Of a DNA stretch of 64,000 nt, positions 10,920 through 21,572 are shown in pieces (within the stretch, counting starts at the first letter, position 1; each line of letters starts with the position of its first letter). The stretch comes from Carnegiea gigantea (Eukaryota > Streptophyta > Magnoliopsida > Caryophyllales > Cactaceae), in the NCBI GenBank assembly GCA_029747015.1, contig JAKOGI010000009.1, forward strand, positions 1 through 64,000, read 5' to 3'. The notes beneath the pieces are model-generated. The model was not told the origin of the DNA. It was given only the letters and a program-made list of their open reading frames with translations, and ran no database searches. Position numbers and translations under genes: made by a program.

Positions 10920-12530
10920 TGTTGAGTTATTATATTTAGTTTTGATGATAACAAATCCAAGTGTAAAAATTTGTCCTAGTAATGTTGCTCCAAACACGAT
11001 CTCCAAACAGGCGTAACTGGTGTTTGTGTTCTTTATTATGCTAACTGGTTTGCTACATGTGAGAACAAGTCTTCAAAACAGGTTTTACTTGGTGATTCTA
11101 TATTAAGTCAAGAACACCATCTCGACAGTTGATTGTAAGGCATGTTCCTGAACTCTAGCAATGGAAAGAACAACCCCAGCAAACAAGGTGGCCTTGGTGT
11201 TCACAGCAGCTCTACAAATCTCGGACAAGATGACTGGTTCAAAACAAGAAGTCTTGGGTATATAGGTTTTATTTAATTAGACTCTTGTTAATATGCCAAT
11301 ATTGAAAACATCATTTTAAACACCTCTTGAATCGGTATTTGCGCTAAAGTACTTCAGAACACCAGTTGCGAACAACCCTGCAAACAGGGTGCCTAGGGTA
11401 TTTCTGAACTGCAGTGGCCATACCCGATTATTTTTGAAAATTCATTTTGGTTGGCCAAAATCTCCAGATTACTTTCTTTGAATTTCAAAACTGCTATTTC
11501 TCTGGAAAGGATATTTCTTGAAAATATTATGGGAGATTTTCGAAAATAAGTTTTGGGAGATTTGCCAAAACTTAAAGATTTCCTTTGACCATATTTTCGG
11601 ATATGGTAAAGTTTCAAAAGCTGAAAATTTCTGGTTGCTTTTTTGAATCCACCTCACGGTTATGGGAAGATAAGGGTTATCTTTTAAGATATCAAATCCC
11701 TTATATTTTGGCAAAATTTTATCACTAGCCGTAGGAGAACATTTCCTGATTGAAAATCGTTTTCTATACTTAGCTGATTCTGTGGCTTATGACCGTTGGT
11801 TTTTGTGTTTAAAAACCTCAGCTTTTTCTCTCCCAGTAGACACACAACACACGAGAAAAGAGCAGATAGAAAACTCAGGTTGAATTTGCTTAAACACAGC
11901 TTTTTGAAAAATTCAGGAAAAATCAGAAAACACGGTCTACACTCAAAGATTCTTGAGCTTCATTCTGAAAAGCAAACCGTGACAAGCTGTGTTTGATTTT
12001 AAGTTTTCAAACCATTGGCATAATAGGATCTTCATTGTACCTTACATCTGCTTAGTAAGAAGCACCCCCTGTAAGGTGTTTGTAACCCTGATCTTGAATC
12101 AGAAAAGTGAGTGAGTGTGTCCTAGTCGTGTGGACTTGGACGTGTCTAATCTTGCGAAGGTTGGACGTGGTGTAACCTGTCTTTGGGAAGAAGGTTACGT
12201 GGTTGCAAGTTGTAACAAGGTGTGTTACATTTGTAACGTGTGAAGCCCGTTAGTGAAAGTGGTTAAATCCTACACGAGGTAGGTCGTGGTTTTTCACACC
12301 TCAGTTGGGCTAGAGGTGTTTTCCACGTAAAAATTGTATGTGCTTTATTTTCCGCATTTATCTTGGTGATTTTCGCATCTGCAATAATTGAGAACACCCC
12401 GTGCAAACAAGCTATCAGGGTGTTTGTCATTTGAGAACAACCTCTACTAGGGTGTTTGTTATTTACAACGCGAAAATCAGACACCACAATTCGCCCCCCC
12501 TCTTGTGGTTGTATACTCACGAACTCAACA
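10920..12530 (+). repeat. 3' LTR of the Sirevirus
   Basis: 1611 bp, nearly identical to 1600-3212. Length differences come from a 6-bp unit present once fewer, a 3-bp gain and one extra C in a C-run. It is followed directly by the AAGTT duplication. Confidence 0.95.
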
Positions 12531-12535
12531 AAGTT

Positions 12536-13476
12536 CCCACCACACTGACAGATTACATGAAGCTATAATGCCTACGTACATGGGTATAATTACTGACATA
12601 CTTTTACATTTCAGAAACAATCTTCTTTTCCTATTTTGTTGGGCTAATTTTTTTCGCCATCTTTAAATGTTTTGAAGCTAGTTAGACATAATAGTTTTTG
12701 AGAACCTTGTAATATGATCACGATTAAATAGTTTGTGATAATTATGATTATAAGGTAGTTGTTGTCTATAACACTCCTCTTACAACCAAACAAGATAATG
12801 AAAACATATAATTACAAACTTGTTTACATTACAATGCTGTTTACATCTAATCAAACATTACATTAGAGTCAGTACTGCCTCATTGAGCTCACATGAGGAT
12901 ATTGCAATTTTTTCTCATCCTCTAGCCATCTCTACATTTAAATCATTCCTCATAATCCTCAATCCGAAAAAGTATTCATCTTAGTCCTAGTAGTAAAGTA
13001 CTAGGCTAGGTCTTCTTAGGATGCATATACTTGGAATTATCCTGGATGTTTAAATTTAGAGGTGGGTACGATATGATACGGTTTAATTTTAAGTCGAAGT
13101 TAAAGATAATCTTAATAGAGCAGTTTGGAAATTTTCAAATTCGATCAAACCATAATTAAAAATTTAAAATGCTCCAGTTTATGACTTTTGCTTTCTATAT
13201 TGCAAATAATCAATGAAATGTACCGTCAATCTGTAATGATAATATAAACATTATTCTCATGTTTTCACATTAGTATTTTTTGAACTGTATTGTGCACACA
13301 CCTACTTAGACCTACACCTTCAATTTAGGAACCCACATGCTTGTTGGGGGAACTGTGGTCTGCACTTGCATAGTTGCATGCATGTAATAAGGTTCAACAC
13401 ATGCAAAGATACTGCAACAAGTCAACTTTATAGATTTTGTAAATAATACATAAAGTGGACCTATGCAAATTGTCCT
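12536..13476. other. AT-rich spacer, no gene seen
   Basis: No coding frame of note. A segment from about 13057 (TAGAGGTGGG) to 13305 (CACACCTA) has hAT-like ends but no matching 8-bp duplication, so I did not call it an element. Confidence 0.4.
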
Positions 13477-13483
13477 TATAAAT
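13477..13483 (+). promoter_or_regulatory. TATA box of the Pro/Cys-rich peptide gene
   Basis: TATAAAT lies 66 bases before the ATG at 13549, a good distance for a plant core promoter with a short leader of about 35 bases. Confidence 0.6.
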
Positions 13484-13548
13484 TCCCCTCCCTGTAACCC
13501 TAAAATTTAAACTCATACCTGTTTACAATTGAATTTGTAATCTTCACA

Positions 13549-14217
13549 ATGAAGATAGGTTCCCTTAATTCAGCTTTCTTTGTTATCCTCATGGCTTCTG
13601 CATTATGTAAGTATTCCTTCTGCAACTTCTTCTATATTGCACATATCACATACACTAACAGTGTTATGTAACTTTAAATACGTGCTGAAAATTACGTAAG
13701 AATTTCAAATAGAATATAACGATATTTTTTCTTTTTTGTGTGCAAAATCACTAAGAAACAAGTTTAAGACTCCACAATATGTTTTCATTTATCTCTCTAT
13801 CACGTCTATTTATTTGCCACAGACAGTCTTGCTTCATTCAAAATGGAAGCCAAGCGTCATGGTCATCACCACCATCCTCGAAGTCATCCTAGCGCTCCAG
13901 CACCGCAGCCAGCGCCTCCGCCAGTAGAGCCATCGATAGAACCACCACCGCCCTCACTACCACCACTTCCACCGCCACCACCAGTCGAAGAACCACCACC
14001 GCCACCGCCGCCATCGTACATAGGAACACCAGCTATAGACCCACCACCAGGATACCAACTTAGTCCGTATCAAGTTCATGGGTGTGGCTACCCATGCACG
14101 GATTCCAACGACTGCGATTGGCCTTGCACCGCCTGCTGTGGCAACAATAACACTTGTTGCGACGATCAGAGAATCGACGGCTTGCCCATGCTCTATGCTC
14201 CACCTCCTCCTCCATAG
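13549..14217 (+). CDS. secreted Pro/His-rich protein with C-terminal 8-Cys module (two exons)
   Basis: Exon 1 is 13549-13606 and exon 2 is 13823-14217, joined across a 216-bp GT-AG intron (donor GTAAGT, acceptor CACAG); the product is 150 residues. I do not recognise the family. Visible layout: hydrophobic signal peptide (residues 1 to about 24), a basic His-rich stretch (RHGHHHHPR), an extensin-like Pro-rich middle with runs of up to 7 Pro (about residues 40-90), then a compact Cys module with the spacing C-x3-C-x5-C-x3-C-x2-CC-x5-CC, and a short Pro tail. The even Cys number and signal peptide suggest a disulphide-bonded apoplastic or cell-wall protein. The CxxPC.....DC start recalls potato carboxypeptidase-inhibitor knottins, but the later spacing differs, so that is only a suggestion. 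A TATA box and clean splice signals favour a real gene. A damaged copy follows at 15325-15699. Confidence 0.75.
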
Positions 14218-14449
14218 ACGTACACCTTAATTTCTGGTAGCTATGATGTTTAAGGCCCCAAGAGCTCAACGCATATTACTGATAGCAAATATTTTCTAAT
14301 TTTGTTGTTACTTTCTTTTGAACCAAGGTGATTGAGGAATAAAAGACTCTTCTTGTTAGATATTGGTCTTATTCAGCAAATTAAATTAGTTTTGTTACGT
14401 GGCTAATAGCCATTTTAGTTAGATAACAGCTGTTATATGACAACTGTTA

Positions 14450-14747
14450 GGGCTTGTTTTTTTTGTTGGGAAATATGGGTTGAGAAATGAGTGAAGTTAG
14501 TTTAGATTGGTTAAAATGGTATTTTTTTTTTTAATTGAAGTGGGTTGAAGTGAGTTGAATTTTTTTTATATGATAGGTAGAAATTGGTAAAAATAGTGGA
14601 AAGTAGGTTGAAGTTGGTTGAAGTGAATTGAAATGAGTTGAAATGGGCTTTTTTTTTTTTATTGAAGTTAGTAAAGTGGGTCGAAATGAGTTGAAGTTAG
14701 TTAAAGTTGGTAAATTGAGATTTACCAATGAAAAGAACAGGTAAACC
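14450..14747. mobile_element. PIF/Harbinger-type MITE (copy A)
   Basis: Flanked by TTA on both sides (14447-14449 and 14748-14750). The ends are imperfect inverted repeats: GGGCTTGTTTTTTTTGTTGG on the left, and on the right a reverse-complement match that contains AAAAGAACAGG. The interior is a degenerate array of about 10-bp TTGAAGTGGG-like units. Related copies lie at 37631, 38558 and 56625. Confidence 0.65.
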
Positions 14748-15087
14748 TTAGTGTATAACTACTTGGCTAAACAATGTAGTTGTGGGGTTAGATGATAGAG
14801 GTAATTGATAAAATTAAAAGATATCTTACCGAATATAAACAATATCAAAGATATTTTACAAAATAAAAATATGAAAGTTGAAACACTACTTTTTAAATGT
14901 AAAAAGCTAACGCATTATTTTAAAATTCTACTTGAAATTGTGTGTATGGTCTAAAAAGGAGCTATTTTTTTTCATATTTTTTTTCGTATTTCTTAATTCA
15001 TTCCCTGTTACTTATCCTTAGTTTTCTCCATAAAATGTTTTCACAAAAGCCTTCTTCTATAAAATATTTTCACAAAATCGAATTTTT

Positions 15088-15212
15088 GTGGGTCTCTTAG
15101 AATCAGCCTCTCTACGGGCAGAATTGCCGGTAGAGATAAGGTTGCCTACATCTGGATCTCCCTAGAACCCGCGAAAGCAGGATCCACATTGGGAGTTGTT
15201 GTTGTTATTGTG
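15088..15212 (+). mobile_element. Au-SINE-like 3' fragment
   Basis: Matches the general 3' half of plant Au SINEs: GTGGGTCTCTTAG, a CCTCTCTACGGGCA-like block, TAAGGTTGCCTACAT, and a GTTGTTGTTGTTATTGTG tail. The tRNA-like 5' head with the Pol III boxes is not evident. Confidence 0.6.
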
Positions 15213-15324
15213 TCTAAAAAGGAGCTAGGATAGTTAATCAAAAAATCTAATTAATCAAACATTAATATTTGTATAAACAATATTTTGACTAATCGGAATG
15301 CTAATAAACATTACTGCAAATACT

Positions 15325-15699
15325 GCTGGCAATCATAGTCATAAGGCAATTGAGAGTGCTCATGGTCCGAATGTTTCAGCACCAGCATCACCGCCAGCAC
15401 CACCGCCAGTGGATGCTTGCAAGAACCACCCCCATCCCCACCACCACTAATGCCATTATCAGCAGAACCCCACCACCATCAATCCCTTCGTGGACATCGG
15501 ACAGAGTTTAGCCACCACCAGGATACATGGCTTCTCCAATTTCTGGGTGCGGTGGTTCCTGTGTGAGGATTCCGAGGACTGCAGTAGGCCATGGACCTCT
15601 TGGTGTCCTAATGACAGCACTTGCTACGATGACCAGAGCATCAACAGGATGCCAATGTTCTATCCTCCACCTCGTGCTACACCTGCACAAACACCTTAA
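15325..15699 (+). pseudogene. decayed copy of the Pro/Cys-rich peptide gene (exon 2)
   Basis: In broken frames this repeats the layout of 13823-14217: a Lys/His-containing start, a Pro-rich middle, then a Cys module whose end aligns well (DSEDCSRP...NDSTCYDDQS, then an MPMFYPPP tail) with the intact copy (DSNDCDWP...NNNTCCDDQR, then MLYAPPPP). The frame changes at least twice: near the start of the Cys module around 15565-15575, and within the Pro-rich part. The exon with the signal peptide is not seen. It probably arose by tandem duplication and has since decayed. Confidence 0.75.
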
Positions 15700-16372
15700 T
15701 TTCCAATGTTATGCCTAGGACTGACATACGTGATGCTTGAATCTAATTAATCCTTGATCAGCAGAAATTTGTTAGTAATTGCTTGGCAGCTATGATGTTT
15801 AATATGCTTGTATGTGTTAGAAAGATCTTTACCATAGATGGAAGATAGCAAATGTGTTCCTTGATTTTGCAGTTTAATTTCTTGTATCTGACTGTAATTC
15901 AGCTTCTGTAACACGCTGATACGCATCAGATGCAGGAACAGAAGACCTTTTACATCAAAGACATCTACGTACCAGTTCTCAAAGCTCTTCTCATGTAATT
16001 ATACAATACTCTCGGAATCATCTACTCCAACCTACAAATTGTTTCTACATTGAACAGATCCAGAATCATGTCACTCCCGCCCATAAAATGGTCTGCAAAA
16101 TAACAGATTTGTTAATTCGTTCAATACGTGAACAATTTGTCCCTGAACAATTTGCCGGGGGGGAAAAAACTGAGCAAATCCTACATAAAAACTCATCCTA
16201 GACGGCAATATCAAATGAGCAAACACATCCAGCATAAATGACCCTGATTCATTACTTCAGTGATGTTTTAGATGCTAAAGCTTAAAGGAGCAATATTCAA
16301 CTGGGTCTACAAAACAAAAACCCAAAAACGGATGACAAAAATATATAAACCAGCAAAGAAGAAAAATACTCT
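15700..16372. other. convergent spacer, RPL13 3' flank
   Basis: Lies between the 3' ends of the peptide copy and RPL13. The right part should hold the RPL13 3'UTR. No other gene is seen. Confidence 0.5.
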
Positions 16373-17699
16373 CTATTTCTTGTCTTCTTTTTCGGCCTCA
16401 GCAGCCCTTTTAAGTCTAGCACCCATATGGCGCTCGTTTGTCCTTTCTAATCGAAGCTTGTTATACGCATTGAAAGATTTCATGTCGTTAGTGACCTCGA
16501 CAAGTTCAACAGTTCGGGCCTCACGTACGATTGGCATGTACCGGCCATGGACTTGAGTTGCTGTTGCTAACTCTTCAGGAGCAGAGTCACCAGCCTAAAA
16601 GGGCATATTGTCACGTTGATTAGCAATTGAACAAGAGGAGCACAAAAGGAGTCTCAGTAAAACAACATGCGTATTCCATTACCTTGAATTTACGTGCACT
16701 TCTTGGGAATACAACCAACTTGGCTTTGTAAGTTTTCAACCTTTGGACATTGGCTTGAAGTGATTCTAGGGAACGATTCCTGCGCCTGTGATCAACAGCT
16801 ATGCCAATGGTCGGGGCAAGCTTCTTGGGGACCCCTGCTGCCTGGTTCACGCAGGTCATAATGTTGTAAGTCAACAAACAAAGATCAGACATAAAGAAGC
16901 TATTACTATGTATGCTAATATCCTATAGAAGATGAGGAACTCCCAAATTCGGACAAATAAGCTTGTTTGCACCTGCTTAGACTTTTCAATCCACTATAAC
17001 AAATTGTTGCACTAAACATGAGGGGTCAACGGTTTACTTAATCTCCAAATTCCAGTAAATCATTGATTGATAACAAATAAGAGTTAATGCATAAATCATT
17101 CACCTAAGTAATTACAAGAAATTAGACCACTCTGCAGCATTGTAATTATGATAAAACATTAACATCATGTGAATAACTATCATGAGCAGATCATGTTAAT
17201 GCGAAGACAGCAAATGTACAACACGATCTCACGATCCATGCAAGGAGCAAAATTAACCTAATGCAGAAAAAGAAATGAGAGAAAGGAATAAAATGATTGA
17301 GGCTACTGACCTGAAGCTCCTCAAGGGAAAACCCTCTACCAGCCCTGACCTTCATGTTGTACTTCAAGGTCTGTCCATGAACAATCGGACGAAGTGGTCC
17401 AGCAGTAGGGCGGGGAAAGATCTTTACAGCTTTCTTTTGACGAGCTACAAAATTCCAAAGAGAAAAACACATTACAAAGCCACTACAAGTGCATTTTCCA
17501 CCCCTGTTAGCGAAAAAGGGACAATTTTGGGGAGACGATAACCATAGCACATCAACAGATTCACCTATAATCTAAACGAAGAGAACTTACCAAGTCTTCT
17601 TCTAGTTTTGCGAGCAGGCTGGTTGAACCAGGTCCTCACATAATTTTGCCAGTGTTTCTTGAAATGGCTATTGGGCACAACATTATTATGCCTCACCAT
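16373..17699 (-). CDS. RPL13: 60S ribosomal protein L13 (eL13), four coding exons
   Basis: A structural protein of the large cytosolic ribosomal subunit. Coding exons on the minus strand are 17699-17591, 17444-17311, 16841-16683 and 16594-16373. All introns are GT-AG, and the product is 207 residues, the normal length for plant eL13 (about 206). Family signatures run in order: the start [49 protein letters not shown], the [12 protein letters not shown] block, [17 protein letters not shown], and the KR-rich tail ending EKEDKK. The frame is intact and every exon junction preserves it. ATG 17699 gives the conserved start. The third coding exon ends in RSARKFK, where relatives usually have RRARKVK, a mild variation. 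This is almost certainly a working gene. Confidence 0.96.
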
Positions 17700-17706
17700 A
17701 GCTTAT

Positions 17707-18991
17707 CTGAAAAGTAGATGTACAGCAGCATCTTTAGGTAAAAGTACTTGAAAATTTTAATGATAGAAAGAAACATTCCCCATCACCACAAAAGAACCTT
17801 GGGCAATATAGGTGTAGGGAATTCCTAACATGGGAATATCTATCTTTCTTTTTCTTTCATATCTAACGCTTTTTTTCTTCTCCTTCTTTTTTTTTTTTTT
17901 GGATACCAAACCGGGCAACCTCGCATATGAAGAAAAAAAAATTTTACATTAGTAGACTAAGGCAGGGCATTTTTTGTCGATCCCGCGTTTCCTACCCGAA
18001 AACTAACCCAAGCAGATCCAGGTTTTTTCTAGACTAGACCTTGGGGAATTTTTTTTAAGGATAAGTTTTCCTCAAATTTTGGCCTGGAATTACATCCAAA
18101 TATCCTTTGCTCCTAACAAGTCTGAACCACAAAATTAAATCCAAAAACTTCTCAAACACCAGGTCAATAGCAAGGATCTCAGGACATGCAGTCAATAAAG
18201 AAGGGAGTAGTCGCAGAGTAAGTAAAACTATCCACTCTAGCAGAGCCTTTACAGATACATAATTACCAACTTTTCCCACAAGATGCATCATTCTTCTATG
18301 ATATGGCTTAAATGGTGGCAGGAATAAGGGCAAAGAAAATGACACTTTTTTAAAAATCAGCTCCAGAAACCATGAACAAAGTAAAAGATCATACTGTCCT
18401 ATTAAAGACGATCCTGTATATGAATAATGCAACTTTCCACAAGCATTATGCTACCATCTTGGAATCTCCAAAACCCCCTAAAAAATCACTACGATGACAA
18501 CTGATTACAATGTATACCAGCTCAAAGCACAAAATTAAAATGCCATCAAACCTAGCAGCCTCGGAAAGACAACTGAAGAACCTAAATTTCAAGAAACCCT
18601 AGCTGCACTCAACAGTAAAACTGTTCCCAAATCAAAACACAGTTAAAGAACCAAACTTTCACACAGACTCCTCCCCAAAAAAACCATCATTTATCTACTC
18701 AAATTTGCATCACCAGCACTTAATCAAGCCCCAAAAATTTGTGCCACTCAAATCCCAGACAAAAAATGATCCTACAACAGAAAATCCAACCACATTTCGA
18801 CCCAAAAACGATAATGCTGAACCCGAAATGTGCAGATTCAATTAAGTCGTAAACAGTCGCCAAAATAACATCAAAAAAACTAAAAAAAATAGCTCATGCA
18901 AATGAAATAGATTTGCCTTGGACAGTTTCAGAGCAAACATGGCTGTGATGTTCTCCCTCCTAAAGTAGAAAAGACAATGCGGCGAATTTAC
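17707..18991 (-). other. 5'UTR intron of RPL13 (predicted)
   Basis: An acceptor (TTTTCAG) lies seven bases before the ATG on the minus strand, and a donor (CTCTCGCAG followed by GTAAAT) lies at 18991. Together they imply a 1285-bp leader intron, common in highly expressed plant genes. Its sequence has T-runs near 17881-17900 and no coding potential. The donor-acceptor pairing is inferred. Confidence 0.6.
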
Positions 18992-19160
18992 CTGCGAGAG
19001 ATGCGCGAGGATGGACGACGTAGAAAAATTTCCCTCCACCAGCTCCGCAAAATTGAGAGCAGGAGGCTGTACCCAAGATTTAAGTCTTGTAAATCACTAA
19101 ACCCTAATTTTTGTCTTTCTGGCCCTCATTATGGACTGGGTTTGTGCTTGCTGGGCCGGG
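18992..19160 (-). promoter_or_regulatory. RPL13 leader exon and promoter with telo-box and site II motifs
   Basis: The plus strand shows AAACCCTAA (telo-box) at 19099-19107, and a TGGGCC site II core with overlapping GGGCCA at 19152-19163. This pairing is a known signature of plant ribosomal-protein and other growth-linked promoters. The transcription start would lie between the telo-box and 18992; no clear TATA box is seen, which fits this promoter class. Confidence 0.6.
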
Positions 19161-19320
19161 CCATTGCTTTAAGATTCTTCAGGTGATCCAGCTTTAACAC
19201 AGAAGCTTTAACTCAAATATTTAAGCACCAGCAAAATTTAGCAACTTCTTGAGAATTTTTTGACAATTTTTAGAAGTGGTAAATTGGTCGACCCACTTGA
19301 TCCATGTACGGGATGTTAAT

Positions 19321-19597
19321 TAGAGCTGACAAAAAGTTATCTGATTCGAATATCTGAATTTATTCGACTTGGAAAAACTAGATATGGTCGTAAATTTTTT
19401 GTTCGAATATTAAATCCAAACACAACATTTTTCATATTTCTATTGTCTGAACCCGGTTTTAACCTGTATTTAGCCTTATCTGAATTGTTCGACCCGAAAA
19501 AAGTACGATATTGGACATTAATTTCTTGTCTGAATTTTGACATTGTTTGATTTGTCCGACTCGAGTCTAACCCAAGCCTAAATTTTTGCCACCACTA
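19321..19597. mobile_element. hAT-type MITE, 277 bp
   Basis: Perfect 8-bp duplication ATGTTAAT (19313-19320 and 19598-19605). Inverted ends TAGAGCTGACAAAAA and TAGTGGTGGCAAAAA match at 11 of 15 positions. The interior is rich in TCGAAT/ATTCGA words and has no coding frame. A relative sits at 60909-61132. Confidence 0.8.
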
Positions 19598-19605
19598 ATG
19601 TTAAT

Positions 19606-21572
19606 CCACAAGGCTTGCAGAAAGGAGGATAGGGTTGACAATCACCGAACTAGATTCGATAGAGGCCTAGCCCTACCATTAAGCCCACAAAGAGCTTTCA
19701 GGAATCCCACAACTTCAATTGAGTCCATCATAAGCTAGCCCTAATTGAAAGTATGAAAATTTCACTCTCATGCCATTGAGCTATAAGGCTCTTGACAAAA
19801 AGAAATTATGCATTTAATTTTACATATTAAGTTAATCAACAACACGTTGACTCTTTTCTTAAAGGGGTCTTAACCTTACCGGATTTCATTCCTCTTGTAT
19901 CTTGACATTCATAGAAGTTAATTAGCACCTATAAAATTGCGTATCTTACTCAAGACAATATCATCGACCTAAAAATAATGGGCCTTTGGGCCAAGAAGCC
20001 GACAACCTCAACCCCTTTCACTTCCCTTGGGCTTCCCAGGCCCACTGAACCATCCTTCAACAGGGACCCAATGGGATGTCAACTTTAAATAAATTTTTAA
20101 AAAAATCTCAAACGATCCGAAGTTGGATATACCATACCATAGGGCTTTTTTTTGGGGGGGGGGGGGGTGTTGTGGGGCTTTCACAAGGATAGGTGGCCAC
20201 TGGCCACTGAACAGACATTGTGCAATTCAGAGTCTGCTTTCAACTTCTAGTTTCTAACCAAGTTCATAAATATACATACACTGGCATGTTACAGAATGAA
20301 CATCCAAAATGCACCCCCCCCCCCCCCCAAAAAAAAAAAAAAAAAAAAAAGATGGACCGCCCTAATTACAGCAAGTTGATGCATATCCCTGCACAGCAGC
20401 TATAATATCAGTGAGCAGATGTAAGGAATCAGGACTAGCATCTGGTGCCATCATTAGGCTCTAAAAATGTCGTGTATTTCAGGTTAAAGATCCTTGAAAT
20501 TTTTAAAATGGACCGCCTCATTGTCGAATAGTCCTGATCAAAGTCAAACAAGTTGGAAAGTGGAATCCAAGATTTCTGGAATCACAAGTCATATACACAG
20601 TTGCTGCAATAATAATTCACCATGCTCTCTGCATCCCCCTGCAATGCAACAAGCAGAGCTCAGGATGAAGCAAATATAATGCTAATTGCCAAGTTGTATA
20701 TATGATTCAGACCTTAATTCGGGACTCGTAAGATCAAATTATACCTTTCGAGATCACAGCTGCAGAATTTCAATTGCATTGCTGCTCTTTTGACCGACAT
20801 CAAATCAGTTTGATGTGTCAGAGAACCTTCAAGTTGAAACAACATTTATCTTAGTCAAGCTTACCTGAAATACTTGAATATTCCTTTCCTATGGTCTTCC
20901 CCTTGGATTCTAAATGGTTCATAAAAATTCAAATTTCATACATCCATTGGTGGCAATGACTATGATGTGACATACTCCCCCCCCCCCCCCCAAAAAAAAA
21001 AGAAAAATAAATGAATAATGTTGCACTTATTGAGAGACTAATTAGTCCACTGAGCAAGTATGCTCAAACAGGTGCAGTGCATGACACAGAAAAGCAAATG
21101 CTAAAATAGAACAAAATTTCTATCAACATACAATGCAGCACAATATCTGAAAAGTTCAAGCTACACATTCATCAAAGGAAATTAATATACTCTAACCTGA
21201 AAGATATAGGATTGAATGCACTTGATTCATAAGTCTTCGCCTACGCCAATCTTTCTCACATGTGTTCATGAGTTACTCAGCAACAATGCTGGATGTTAAG
21301 CTCTAAAATGCTCTTAGACCAAATCATACAGATGGCATGCATCTCATCTATCATCCATTCCAAAGTGAAATAACAGCCATTGTTTTAGCATGATCTACTG
21401 AGTGGATTCTCACCTATGAATATATTTGAGAAGCATCCTTTTAACCTTGGACAGCAAGACACATAGCACACCTAGCTTTCCGGTTTCCAGGCGACAATAT
21501 CCAAACACCTATCTCGTGCCAGATTTTTCTGGAAGCATCTTTGTTGCATGTGATGGCACAGTTCCGGACAAA
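19606..21572. other. spacer and 3' flank of the EMB1270 gene
   Basis: No gene found. It holds homopolymer blocks: a G-run about 20152-20167, C15 followed by A22 at 20314-20350, and C15 followed by A10 at 20977-21001. The right end is presumably the 3'UTR of the gene that ends at 21573. Confidence 0.5.

Larger units (their letters stand above)
1600..12530 (+). mobile_element. Ty1/Copia LTR retrotransposon, Sirevirus-type, nearly complete
   Basis: The element is 10.93 kb and is flanked by a perfect 5-bp target duplication AAGTT (1595-1599 and 12531-12535). The LTRs begin TGTTGAGT and end ACTCAACA. Order: 5' LTR, tRNA-Met primer site, gag, protease-integrase-RT-RNase H (Copia order), an extra env-like frame after pol, two polypurine tracts, 3' LTR. 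The extra frame, a gag with coiled coil and two zinc knuckles, long LTRs and more than one polypurine tract are Sirevirus traits. By eye the LTRs differ at about 19 substitutions plus three small indels over about 1.6 kb (about 1.2 percent). At commonly used plant rates of 0.65-1.3e-8 per site per year that is roughly 0.5-0.9 million years. Gag and the env-like frame carry lesions, so this copy is not autonomous. Confidence 0.95.

Noticed and set aside
13057..13305. Possible hAT element with TAGAGGTGGG and CACACCTA ends
   Set aside because: The flanks do not match as an 8-bp duplication in any register I tried.
16595..18991. Intronic snoRNA in RPL13
   Set aside because: I found no convincing paired C and D boxes with a terminal stem on the minus strand by eye.
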